64,000 nucleotides of DNA from contig NZ_VFMO01000001.1 of assembly GCF_006715095.1 (NCBI RefSeq), positions 1,922,001 through 1,986,000 on the forward strand. The letters run 5' to 3'. Shown here piece by piece: positions 8,013 through 14,766 of the stretch (position 1 is the first letter of the stretch; each line of letters starts with the position of its first letter). Made by a program: the position numbers and the translations under genes. The notes beneath the pieces were generated by a model. That model was given only the letters and a program-made list of their open reading frames with translations. It did not search any database and was not told the origin of the DNA. This stretch comes from Yimella lutea. Lineage in GTDB: Bacteria; Actinomycetota; Actinomycetes; Actinomycetales; Dermatophilaceae.

Positions 8013-9278
8013 ATGGTGAGCACGACGCGCGCGTTCGTGTTCCGGCTGCGCCCTGCCACCAGGCAACAGGTGCTGTTGCGGGCGATGCTGAACGACCACC
8101 GTCACCTGTACAACGCCGCGCTGCAGGAACGCCGGGATGCCTGGGACACCCGTACCAAGCGCGGCATCACCGATCCTAAGGACCAGTTCGGCAAAATCGG
8201 GTTCGCGATCCAGTCCGCGCAGTTGCCGGCCATCCGCGCCAGTGACCCCGACCAGGCTCGGTGGTCAGCCACCAGCCAGCAGCAGACTCTGCGGAGGCTG
8301 AACAAGTCCTTCGCCGACTTCTACAGACGGTGTCGGGAGGGTCAGACCCCCGGATACCCGCGCTTCAAACCCGAGAAACGGTGGGACTCCGTCGAGTTCC
8401 GTGACGGTGACGGCGCCCGGTGGGACTCGGTCCCGACCGGCCGCGATGACTCCCGCCGGGTGTACCTGCAAGGCGTCGGGCACATCAAGACCAGCACCCA
8501 CCGACCCATCAGGGGCACGGTAGCCACGATCCGGGTCAAGCGCCAGGGTGACCACCGCGCCCATACCCGTTGGGTCGTCATCGTCACCTGCAACAACGTC
8601 CCCCTGAAGGTGCTGCCGCGCACCAGCCGGGTGATCGGGATCGACATGGCCACCGGCGACAACGGACTGGCCTACACCAGTCACGGCGACCGGATCGACA
8701 ACCTGCAACCGCACAAGCACGCTGCGCAACGGTTGACCCGGTTGCAGCAGCAACGATCTAAGACCAGGCGTGGCTCGATGCCCTACCGCGACCTGACCCG
8801 GCAATTGGCTCGGGCGCACGCCAGAATCGCCCGGCAACGCTACGACCACCATCACCAGGTCGCCGCGCGACTGGTCGCCAGCTACGACATCATCTGCATC
8901 GAAGGATTGCCGGTGGCGTCCATGACCCGGCGAGCGAAAGCCAAACCTGACCCCGACGCTCCGGGGGCGTTCCTACCGAACGGGGCTCGCGCCAAAGCCG
9001 GGCTCAACCGATCCATCCGTGACGCGGGTTGGGGACAGTTCATTGCCATCCTGAAAGACAAGGCAGCATGCGCCGGTCGTCAGGTCATCGTGGTGAACCC
9101 CGCCTACACGTCACAAACCTGTGTCCAATGCCAACGCACGGACCCGGCCAGCCGGTCGGGCAAGGTGTTCTACTGCACCGGCTGCGGACACTACGACGAC
9201 GCCGACATCAACGCGGCACAAACGATTCTGTGTGTGGGGACTGGACTGGTCCCCGAGCAACCCACCCGGGCTGCTTGA
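8013..9278 (+). CDS. tnpB: TnpB-like RNA-guided nuclease of an IS605-type element
   Basis: A 421-residue TnpB with all expected parts: N-terminal RNA/DNA-binding region, the RuvC acid in GIDMATGD (about Asp211), the Glu in IICIEGLPV (about 296), the four-Cys zinc finger CVQC...CTGC, and the final Asp in YDDADINAAQ. All three catalytic acids and zinc ligands are present, so it may be active. TnpB proteins cut DNA next to a short TAM under guidance of RNA from the element's right end, favouring element retention. Confidence 0.93.
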   Translation: MVSTTRAFVFRLRPATRQQVLLRAMLNDHRHLYNAALQERRDAWDTRTKRGITDPKDQFGKIGFAIQSAQLPAIRASDPDQARWSATSQQQTLRRLNKSFADFYRRCREGQTPGYPRFKPEKRWDSVEFRDGDGARWDSVPTGRDDSRRVYLQGVGHIKTSTHRPIRGTVATIRVKRQGDHRAHTRWVVIVTCNNVPLKVLPRTSRVIGIDMATGDNGLAYTSHGDRIDNLQPHKHAAQRLTRLQQQRSKTRRGSMPYRDLTRQLARAHARIARQRYDHHHQVAARLVASYDIICIEGLPVASMTRRAKAKPDPDAPGAFLPNGARAKAGLNRSIRDAGWGQFIAILKDKAACAGRQVIVVNPAYTSQTCVQCQRTDPASRSGKVFYCTGCGHYDDADINAAQTILCVGTGLVPEQPTRAA

Positions 9279-9283
9279 AGAAG

Positions 9284-9303
9284 CCCCCGCCTTCAGGCGG
9301 GGG
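9284..9303 (+). repeat. Right-end hairpin of the tnpB element
   Basis: The perfect eight-base stem CCCCCGCC / GGCGGGGG with TTCA loop lies six bases after the tnpB stop. It is the expected subterminal hairpin and part of the omega RNA scaffold. Confidence 0.75.
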
Positions 9304-9308
9304 AGAAG

Positions 9309-9416
9309 TCACATCTCATCGAAGGAATCGTCGTGTGCTTCCGGCGACTCGAAGCCGCGCAGGAAGGACACCAAGCGGTGCTCGTAGTGGATGTCGGAGG
9401 TGAAGTACGTCGGCAT
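9309..9416 (-). pseudogene. Calcineurin-like phosphoesterase, N-terminal fragment
   Basis: From ATG at 9416 the minus strand reads MPTYFTSDIHYEHRLV and so on for 35 residues, then stops at the element edge. TSDIHYEH is the first metal-ligand motif (D-x-H) of the family, and the rest of the protein is at 7406-7885. The start codon follows the conserved GTCGCACCGT box directly, so the gene belonged to the same regulon as the other box-led genes before the insertion. Confidence 0.85.
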
Positions 9417-9432
9417 GTCGGTACGGTGCGAC
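9417..9432 (-). promoter_or_regulatory. GTCGCACCGT start-linked box (phosphoesterase)
   Basis: Reading in gene direction, GTCGCACCGTACCGAC ends immediately before the ATG at 9416. It is identical to the box before the gene starting at 11744. Confidence 0.75.
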
Positions 9433-9465
9433 GCGCCTGGGCGGTGAGGCCCGTCGCGCGACTGC

Positions 9466-9615
9466 TCAGTCTGCGTAGTGACCGGCTGCCGCGAGCTCCT
9501 TGAGCTTTTCTATCGCGCACGGGGCCATCGTGGCGCGCGGCTGCGGGGACCCGTCGAGTGCATCGAGCAGGTCGACCGAGCAGCGGATGTCACCCCTGAC
9601 CGACTCCGGAGTCAC
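9466..9615 (-). CDS. Small hypothetical protein, 49 residues
   Basis: From GTG at 9615 the frame reads MTPESVRGDIRCSV, continues through LLDALDGSP and ends IEKLKELAAAGHYAD. Codon use is typical for this genome, and the start overlaps the end of the upstream small gene (stop at 9590-9592), suggesting coupling. It contains two Cys and an amphipathic C-terminal helix. No family is recognised; too short for certainty. Confidence 0.45.
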   Translation of the reverse strand: MTPESVRGDIRCSVDLLDALDGSPQPRATMAPCAIEKLKELAAAGHYAD

Positions 9616-9778
9616 GCAAGTCGCGGCACCCGAAGGCATGAACACGCTTGCACTTCGACGCGATCGTGTCGTCTTCTTCGAGTGCGACGTTGGCCGGATC
9701 GGGGACTGTGTGAGTGGTCATCGACGGTGGGTCCGTCGTCTGGACACGAGGTTCGCCGCAGGCGGTCCGAGTGTTCAT
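9590..9778 (-). CDS. Small hypothetical protein led by the conserved box
   Basis: A 62-residue frame (MNTRTACGEPRVQTTD...) whose ATG at 9778 follows the box variant ATCGCACCGTAGCGGT with the same 16-base spacing as the larger genes. An internal Met at residue 20 (MTTHTVPDP) is an alternative start. The middle is acidic (NVALEEDD) and the C-terminus has two Cys. No family is recognised. The box is the main reason to accept it. Confidence 0.5.
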   Translation of the reverse strand: MNTRTACGEPRVQTTDPPSMTTHTVPDPANVALEEDDTIASKCKRVHAFGCRDLRDSGVGQG

Positions 9779-9794
9779 ACCGCTACGGTGCGAT
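9779..9794 (-). promoter_or_regulatory. GTCGCACCGT start-linked box, one-base variant
   Basis: ATCGCACCGTAGCGGT lies directly before ATG 9778. It matches the conserved ten bases except for A in place of the first G, with identical spacing to the start codon. Confidence 0.65.
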
Positions 9795-9797
9795 GGG

Positions 9798-10187
9798 CTA
9801 CGGCTGGTCCGCTCCGACGCCGAGACGTTCGAGCTCGCCGGTCAGCTGGTCGCGGAACTCCTCGTGCACGGCGCAATCCGGTCCGCCACCGTGCTCTGTG
9901 CACCATTCGGCCTCGTACTCACCGCCGTTGCTCGAACCGGACGCGCTCTGTTTGTCGCAGCCGGCGAGCTGGCTCGCGCAGTTCTCGAGCACGGTGTCGT
10001 AGTCGGACCAGTCGGTGCTGCCGCCAGCGTCGTCGAACATTTCCTGCGCCTCGTCGGCAACGCAGGGGTCGACGTAGGTGTCGGTGGCGGGCAGGTCGGC
10101 GGGCGATTCGGCGGCGACGTAGCCGGAGAACGTGCCGTCGCTGTTGCGCAGCTGGCGCGACTCGTCGCGGGTTGTGGTGCTCGACAT
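9798..10187 (-). CDS. Hypothetical acidic protein
   Basis: A 129-residue, strongly acidic, Cys-containing protein (MSSTTTRDESRQLRNSDGTF, later CVADEAQEMFDDAG, ENCASQLAGC and EWCTEHGGGPDCAVHEEF). No membrane segment or known domain. Its start is four bases after the stop of the 10191-10430 gene, so the two form an operon driven from the box at 10454. Function unknown; a mobile-element accessory role is inferred from position only. Confidence 0.6.
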   Translation of the reverse strand: MSSTTTRDESRQLRNSDGTFSGYVAAESPADLPATDTYVDPCVADEAQEMFDDAGGSTDWSDYDTVLENCASQLAGCDKQSASGSSNGGEYEAEWCTEHGGGPDCAVHEEFRDQLTGELERLGVGADQP

Positions 10188-10190
10188 GCC

Positions 10191-10430
10191 CTAAAGAACG
10201 GCGGGAGTGGTCTGCGTTGCGCTGCCGTGCCGCTCCTCATACCGGATACGCGCTTCGAGGCTGCGGGCGGTGTTCCGGTTGTCCTGTGCCTGAGCCTCGA
10301 GAGCTCGTGCAGCCTTTTCCATGTCGACCGCCCGCAGATATTCGGCGGCGTCCTCGTAGGAGTCGGCACGATCTCGAAGGTCGGCGGCGTACTGGGTGTC
10401 GAAGGACATTTGCTCGGACGCGCTGTGCAT
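10191..10430 (-). CDS. Hypothetical helical protein
   Basis: A 79-residue, highly charged, mostly alpha-helical protein (QMSFDTQYAADLRDRADSYE, then EKAARALEAQAQDNRNTARS) likely to form a coiled coil. ATG 10430 is preceded by a GAGGAG Shine-Dalgarno, and about 23 bases further upstream is a conserved box (10454-10469). Unlike the neighbours it therefore has a short leader. No family is recognised. Confidence 0.6.
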   Translation of the reverse strand: MHSASEQMSFDTQYAADLRDRADSYEDAAEYLRAVDMEKAARALEAQAQDNRNTARSLEARIRYEERHGSATQTTPAVL

Positions 10431-10453
10431 GGTGGCTCCTCGGATCTGGTGAT

Positions 10454-10469
10454 GTCGGTACGGTGCGAC
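10454..10469 (-). promoter_or_regulatory. GTCGCACCGT box with a leader
   Basis: GTCGCACCGTACCGAC, identical over 16 bases to the sites at 9417 and 11745, but here 23 bases upstream of the ATG at 10430, with a GAGGAG ribosome-binding site between. This argues that the box is a DNA-level (promoter or operator) signal rather than a translation signal. Confidence 0.7.
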
Positions 10470-10511
10470 GAGCTCGGATCGGTTGGCCGAGGGGGTCGCG
10501 CTGGTCGGAGC

Positions 10512-11744
10512 TCAGCTCGCGGCGGCCTCGATCCGCTTGGCGCGGGTGAGCACAGTCTGCTTGTCCGTGCCGTACATCTCGTGCTTCTTGACGACAGCCG
10601 ACAGGGTGACCGTGTCGCCGGACCGAACGTTGTAGGCCCACGCAGCGCTGGTGTAGATCTTCGCCAGCGTCGCGCCCGCGTCCACGACAAGGAAGCGCTG
10701 CGTGGTGTTGTAAGCGAACCCGTCGACGGTCATCGCGGTGGCAACCACGCCGGTCACCTCGACCTTGTCGCCCACTGTGCCGAGCCACTCGCGCTCGACC
10801 GGCTCGGGTGCGTCCTTGCGGTTGGCGTGCTCGCCACGCATCCGGGCGTAGGCGCCGACCGTGGAAGCCAGCAGGCCGAACTGGCGGGACTCGACCACAT
10901 CGGCTTCCAGCACCGCGACCATGTTGGCCGCGTAGTCGCTGTCCTCGTCCTCGAAGTGTTCACGCACGGCGGTTCGGATCGACTCGGCGGCGGTGGTGTG
11001 CGCAGCCAGGACCGCATCGACCTCGGCACGCAGCTTGCGGTCAACCGTGCTGTTGCCCCACAGGTAGCTCGCCATCAGGTCACGGGTGCTGACGCCGAAG
11101 CTGGAGGCGGCCTTGAACCCACCTCCGACCTCGGCGACCGCGAAGGCCAGGGCCAGCGCGTAGGTCGTCTCGAAGGACTGCGGAGTGTACGAGCCGCGAC
11201 CCCTGCCCGCCTCGATGTCCTCAGTGGACAGGAACACCGGTTTGCCCTCGTGGCCAAGGAAGTCCTTGATGCAGGCCGAGCCGACCTGGATCCGCTCGCC
11301 GGTCTCGACGTTCTCCACCAGGTAGGACTTGCGGCGGTTCGGACGATTGGTGGTGCAGTGGCCGCAGTACCCGACGATGAGTGTTGATCGGTCGACGTTC
11401 GCCTCGGTGCCGGCCGCGCTGCGCACGATCCACGTCACTGACTCACCGGCCGGAAGCACGTCCAGCGACGCCAGGAAGCGCCAGCCGGCATAGCACGGCG
11501 CCTCGCCGGTGATGGTGGTGTCGATCACAGTGACGCGGGCGCCGGCGGGTAGGTCGGGGAACTGGCCTTTGTTCGTGATGATGCGCCGGGTGCCGGTTAC
11601 CTCCAAGCGTCCGGTGAATCCGCGCTTGATCGCACGGGCGTTGATCTTGGCGATCTTGTCGCGGGTCGCTGCGTACTCCTGCGGCAGCAGAGTCGTGGGG
11701 TGGACCTGCGGGTCGGTGTCAGCGGTGGCGGTCTGGTTCGTCAT
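10512..11744 (-). CDS. Zinc-ribbon and OB-fold-like hypothetical protein of mobile elements
   Basis: A 410-residue protein. Around residues 120-160 it reads GYCGHCTTNRPNRRKSYLV then IQVGSACIKDFLG, a four-Cys zinc-ribbon-like pattern also seen in proteins of actinophages and plasmids. The C-terminus (DKVEVTGVVATAM, then SGDTVTLSAVVKKHEMYG) looks like an OB-fold, suggesting nucleic-acid binding. ATG 11744 was chosen because it follows the conserved box directly; the longer upstream frame runs through the box. It is divergent from 11855. The role is inferred, not known. Confidence 0.7.
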   Translation of the reverse strand: MTNQTATADTDPQVHPTTLLPQEYAATRDKIAKINARAIKRGFTGRLEVTGTRRIITNKGQFPDLPAGARVTVIDTTITGEAPCYAGWRFLASLDVLPAGESVTWIVRSAAGTEANVDRSTLIVGYCGHCTTNRPNRRKSYLVENVETGERIQVGSACIKDFLGHEGKPVFLSTEDIEAGRGRGSYTPQSFETTYALALAFAVAEVGGGFKAASSFGVSTRDLMASYLWGNSTVDRKLRAEVDAVLAAHTTAAESIRTAVREHFEDEDSDYAANMVAVLEADVVESRQFGLLASTVGAYARMRGEHANRKDAPEPVEREWLGTVGDKVEVTGVVATAMTVDGFAYNTTQRFLVVDAGATLAKIYTSAAWAYNVRSGDTVTLSAVVKKHEMYGTDKQTVLTRAKRIEAAAS

Positions 11745-11760
11745 GTCGGTACGGTGCGAC
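11745..11760 (-). promoter_or_regulatory. GTCGCACCGT start-linked box
   Basis: GTCGCACCGTACCGAC ends immediately before ATG 11744. A second, oppositely oriented box at 11839 serves the divergent gene; the two are 78 bases apart. Confidence 0.75.
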
Positions 11761-11838
11761 ACGGCTCGGCCGGCCGCTTGGCCCGAGTCCCGTACTGGCA
11801 CAGGGATGCGAGGGACCTATGCGCGAAACGTCACGGGC

Positions 11839-11854
11839 GTCGCACCGTATCGAA
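11839..11854 (+). promoter_or_regulatory. GTCGCACCGT start-linked box
   Basis: GTCGCACCGTATCGAA is followed immediately by ATG 11855. It has the same ten-base core and 16-base spacing as the other sites. Confidence 0.75.
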
Positions 11855-12514
11855 ATGGTTGCTCACCAATCCGCTTCGGCGACGAAGAAGCCGCTGGGCA
11901 AGAAGTCCCTCGCCTTCCGGTTCCGCGCAGTCGCCGCGCAATGGCACCCGACCAAGAACGGGGACCTCACCCCGCGTGACGTCGCGCCGTCGAGCAAGGA
12001 CCGCGCGTGGTGGCGGTGCGAGGTCGACCACGAATGGCAGGCCGCGATCTACACGCGCACCTACCGGGGCTACGGATGCCCGATCTGCTCCAAGAAGGTC
12101 GTCATGCCTGGCGTGAACGACCTCGCGACAGTCCACCCGGACATCGCCGCGCAGTGGCACCCGATCAAGAACGGCACACTGACTCCGCGACAGATCATGT
12201 CCGGCGCCCGCAAGATGCTGTGGTGGGTCTGCGACGCGGGCCATGAGTGGCAATCCACCGGGGCACACCGTGTCAACGGTCACGGATGCCCGATCTGTAC
12301 CAACCAATCGGTTGCTGCCGGGGTCAACGATCTCGCCTCGCAGCGACCCGACCTGGCAAGGCAGTGGCACGCGACCAAGAACAAGCCCGCCTGGCCGGAT
12401 CAGGTGCTCGCGACCGGCACGTTCCTGGCATGGTGGAAGTGCGACAACGGACACGTCTGGCAAGCGACCGTGGCACAGCGGGTCCGTGGCAACACCTGCC
12501 CACGCTGCAGGTAG
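11855..12514 (+). CDS. Treble-clef zinc-ribbon repeat protein (DUF4379-like)
   Basis: A 219-residue protein made of three full repeats. Each has W-W-x-C-x-x-x-H-x-W, about 15 residues, then C-P-x-C, preceded by AxQWHPxKN: WWRCEVDHEWQ/GCPICSKK, WWVCDAGHEWQ/GCPICTNQ and WWKCDNGHVWQ/TCPRCR. These are the treble-clef zinc fingers of the DUF4379 type, common in large phages and in nuclease fusions. No nuclease domain is attached here. ATG 11855 follows the box; an in-frame ATG at 11819 would run through it. A DNA-binding role within the element is inferred. Confidence 0.75.
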   Translation: MVAHQSASATKKPLGKKSLAFRFRAVAAQWHPTKNGDLTPRDVAPSSKDRAWWRCEVDHEWQAAIYTRTYRGYGCPICSKKVVMPGVNDLATVHPDIAAQWHPIKNGTLTPRQIMSGARKMLWWVCDAGHEWQSTGAHRVNGHGCPICTNQSVAAGVNDLASQRPDLARQWHATKNKPAWPDQVLATGTFLAWWKCDNGHVWQATVAQRVRGNTCPRCR

Positions 12515-12562
12515 GACGCGCGCCAGCCCCACCAGGCCTGGCAGGCAGACCGGCCCAAGCGC

Positions 12563-12578
12563 GTCGCACCGTATCTCT
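12563..12578 (+). promoter_or_regulatory. GTCGCACCGT start-linked box
   Basis: GTCGCACCGTATCTCT is followed immediately by ATG 12579, keeping the 16-base spacing. Confidence 0.75.
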
Positions 12579-12971
12579 ATGACTACCGAAACCCGCACCG
12601 TCCTCGTTGAACGCTCCTACCTGGTCCGCGTGACCCAGACGTATCGGGTCACCGCGCCGGTGGATCTGATCGAGGACGACGACGCCGACTTCGACCAGTT
12701 CGTCTGTGACCAGGGCGAACTGCTGTCCGACGAGACCGCCTGCATCGACGACGACCAACTCGAGACGGTTGTCCGTGGCGACGCCCCGGACAAGCCGGCG
12801 TACGCACCGGGTCTGTACCGACTGATCCGCGTCCTGCAGAAAGGCGACGTGTCGACCCGATTCGCTGAGCACACCACCGAGGGGCTCTGGATGATCGGCG
12901 GCATCGAGGGCCTGCTGTCGACCCAGTTCGTTAAGGAGATCCTCCTCTTCCCCATGATCGAAGCCGTCTGA
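12579..12971 (+). CDS. Hypothetical acidic protein led by the conserved box
   Basis: A 130-residue acidic protein (MTTETRTVLVERSYLVRVTQ, then APVDLIEDDDADFDQFVCDQ). No membrane segment and no recognised domain. The start is fixed by the box; the longer frame upstream overlaps the zinc-ribbon gene in another frame. Likely an accessory gene of the mobile element. Confidence 0.65.
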   Translation: MTTETRTVLVERSYLVRVTQTYRVTAPVDLIEDDDADFDQFVCDQGELLSDETACIDDDQLETVVRGDAPDKPAYAPGLYRLIRVLQKGDVSTRFAEHTTEGLWMIGGIEGLLSTQFVKEILLFPMIEAV

Positions 12972-13071
12972 ACGACAAGGCGAGCAAGCCGCTCGGGGAC
13001 GCTTTGTAGGCAGATCACTGAGACCGCCGCACGTCCTGCGGAGCGAGCCATGCGTGCCGTTCCTGTTTCAT

Positions 13072-13242
13072 ATGGTTGAACTGACGCAGACCGCAACCGA
13101 GAAGTTGTGGGCAGACGAGCACCCGCTGGGTTTGCTCGAGCGCGGCGACCTTGACTTACTTCCGGACCGGGTGGAGCACCCGGACCTGTTGAGGTACCTG
13201 GACAGTGTCTTGAGGCGACACCTTTGTACCGGGTCGCGATAG
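13072..13242 (+). CDS. Possible small protein upstream of the RiPP-like operon
   Basis: From ATG 13072 a 56-residue frame reads MVELTQTATEKLWADEHPLG and ends LDSVLRRHLCTGSR; an in-frame ATG at 13054 would add six residues. Third-position base use is moderately GC-rich, consistent with coding, but no ribosome-binding site stands out. It lies 120 bases before the precursor-like gene and could be a second small peptide of that system or unrelated. Weak evidence. Confidence 0.3.
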   Translation: MVELTQTATEKLWADEHPLGLLERGDLDLLPDRVEHPDLLRYLDSVLRRHLCTGSR

Positions 13243-13361
13243 TACGAACTAGGTAAAAAACCGACAAGTAGGGTTTGTTTGGCGAGTGCGCAGGAACAAG
13301 ATGTTGGTGCGGACGATCCGACAGGCGGATCGACCAAGCCGCAGTTCCGAAGGAGAGTGCA

Positions 13362-13520
13362 ATGCGTTACGAGAGCACATACGAGGACGACCTCGCCGCA
13401 GCCGTCGCCCGCATGGAGGCATCGGAGAACGGATTGGCCGACCAGGCTCGCACCTACGAGCCCGGCACGAACGTCTGGTACATCGCCTACAAGACCATCG
13501 CGCCGAGCGAATCCGCCTGA
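13362..13520 (+). CDS. Putative RiPP precursor peptide, 52 residues
   Basis: ATG 13362 has a strong ribosome-binding site (AAGGAGA, 13350-13356). The peptide starts MRYESTYEDDLAAAVARMEA, an acidic helical leader-like half, and ends in an aromatic/hydroxyl-rich tail with YEPGTNVWYIAYKTIAPSESA-type composition. Size, charge split and position at the head of an operon with a modifying-enzyme-like protein, an exporter and a methyltransferase fit a RiPP precursor. A hairpin (13531-13574) separates it from the next gene, as is usual for precursors. No known RiPP class is recognised, so this is inference from context. Confidence 0.55.
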   Translation: MRYESTYEDDLAAAVARMEASENGLADQARTYEPGTNVWYIAYKTIAPSESA

Positions 13521-13530
13521 GCCCACTCCT

Positions 13531-13574
13531 GGTACGGGGTGGGAATGGCTAATCACGGCACCTCGCCCCGTACC
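13531..13574 (+). terminator. Stem-loop between precursor-like gene and operon
   Basis: GGTACGGGG (13531-13539) pairs perfectly with CCCCGTACC (13566-13574). It sits 10 bases after the peptide stop and 44 bases before the next start, with no U-run. It may act as a leaky terminator or RNA-stabilising hairpin giving more peptide than enzyme mRNA. Confidence 0.5.
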
Positions 13575-13617
13575 CGGGATTGTTTACACCGTCAATCGCG
13601 CAGAAGGAGCAAATATC

Positions 13618-14766
13618 GTGCACACCGCAGTGAACGACCTATCCCTCCGGGAGGGAGTGACTCGCCTGCTCGACAGCTACATCGGCGTGTCGTCGCACGA
13701 CCACGTTCTACTTGCGTACACACCAGATAGCCGCAGGTATGCCGCGGCCGTCTCGCTGGAGCTGGCTGGCAGGGGCATCCGCCATACGACGTTCCCCATG
13801 CTTCCGCTCGAAGACCCCGGTCTTCGGGACCGACTCGCGTGCGTCCTTCCGGACCCGGCGTCATTCCGTGGTTCGTTCGTTGCTCTGACACTCGAATTGG
13901 ACACGATGTCACATTTCGACGAGTTCTCGGACATCATCGACGCGTACGGCGCGGCACGGGCAAAAGTGGTCCGCATCATCAGTGCAACGGAGGAGTTGTT
14001 CACCTCGGGACTTGCACTTTCTCCGACCGTGATGGAGCGCCTTAATGCGACGCTCATGGCATGGCTCCGGGATGCACGCTCCGTTCATCTGAGCAACGAG
14101 GCGGGCACGGACCTCACGGTGGAACTCGACCAGGATCGCTATGACTGGATCAGCAACCGCGGACGCCACCGGCCGGGTGCATTCCTGGTGCTCCCACCGG
14201 GTGAGATAGCGACCTACCCCGCTCGGGTCAACGGCATCTACTGCCCCGACGGTGCGATCAACTGCAACGTCCTGACGGAGCTCGACGTTCTGCTCGCCGA
14301 CGCAGCACTTCGGCTTGAGATCGTCGATTCCAGAGTCGTTTCGTTCCAAACGACGCGGGACGATGTGCGGCAGTTCCTGTCATCAGCATTCGCCCAGGAG
14401 CATGGCAACCGGATCGGCGAGCTAGGCTTCGGGACGAATCGGGCGCTGCACCGCTTCATCCCGCACAATAGTCATCTCAACGAGCGTTTCCCCGGCATCC
14501 ATCTGGGGATTGGTCAGCACAATCAGACTCTTGAGAATGTGCCCTACTACTGTCCGACACACATCGATTTGGTGGCGACACGTGCGCGGATCACCAAGGA
14601 GAGCGGCGAGACGCTCGACTTAGCGTCATTCCCACCGGATCCCTCGGTCGAACACCCGCGCCTCGTCCGTGATCAGGACGTGAACGGCGACTGCTGTTCA
14701 AGTGGCTGCTCCCTCGTCACCCTTCCGACACGCGGTACAGGGCCGGAGGCCGTCGTCATTGGGTAG
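13618..14766 (+). CDS. M29 aminopeptidase-fold (aminopeptidase T-like) metalloprotein
   Basis: A 382-residue protein. The second half follows the M29/AmpT fold: GTDLTVELDQDRYDW, GAFLVLPPGEIATYPA, then the metal-site segments IGELGFGTN (Glu), LNERFPGIHLGIG (Glu and His) and CPTHIDLVATRA (His and Asp). The fold also occurs in NicX-type ring dioxygenases, so peptidase activity is not certain. Two vicinal Cys and a third lie near the C-terminus (GDCCSSGCSL). GTG 13618 has AGAAGGAGC upstream. In this operon it may process or modify the upstream peptide. It overlaps the MFS gene by eight bases. Confidence 0.75.
   Translation: MHTAVNDLSLREGVTRLLDSYIGVSSHDHVLLAYTPDSRRYAAAVSLELAGRGIRHTTFPMLPLEDPGLRDRLACVLPDPASFRGSFVALTLELDTMSHFDEFSDIIDAYGAARAKVVRIISATEELFTSGLALSPTVMERLNATLMAWLRDARSVHLSNEAGTDLTVELDQDRYDWISNRGRHRPGAFLVLPPGEIATYPARVNGIYCPDGAINCNVLTELDVLLADAALRLEIVDSRVVSFQTTRDDVRQFLSSAFAQEHGNRIGELGFGTNRALHRFIPHNSHLNERFPGIHLGIGQHNQTLENVPYYCPTHIDLVATRARITKESGETLDLASFPPDPSVEHPRLVRDQDVNGDCCSSGCSLVTLPTRGTGPEAVVIG

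Larger units (their letters stand above)
7886..9311 (+). mobile_element. IS200/IS605-type element, tnpB only, inserted in a phosphoesterase gene
   Basis: The element lies between the two halves of the phosphoesterase gene. The left end carries hairpin CTCCGTCC-TTCA-GGGCGGAG (7894-7913) and the right end CCCCCGCC-TTCA-GGCGGGGG (9284-9303). The shared TTCA loop supports them as left and right subterminal hairpins. There is no tnpA, so movement would need one in trans. The right end would be the 3' part of the omega RNA, with its guide taken from the sequence after about 9311. Exact borders are inferred within a few bases. Confidence 0.8.

Noticed and set aside
11831..12598. 255-residue minus-strand frame opposite the zinc-ribbon gene
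   Set aside because: Antisense shadow: the plus frame has three clean Cys/His repeats and a box-defined start.
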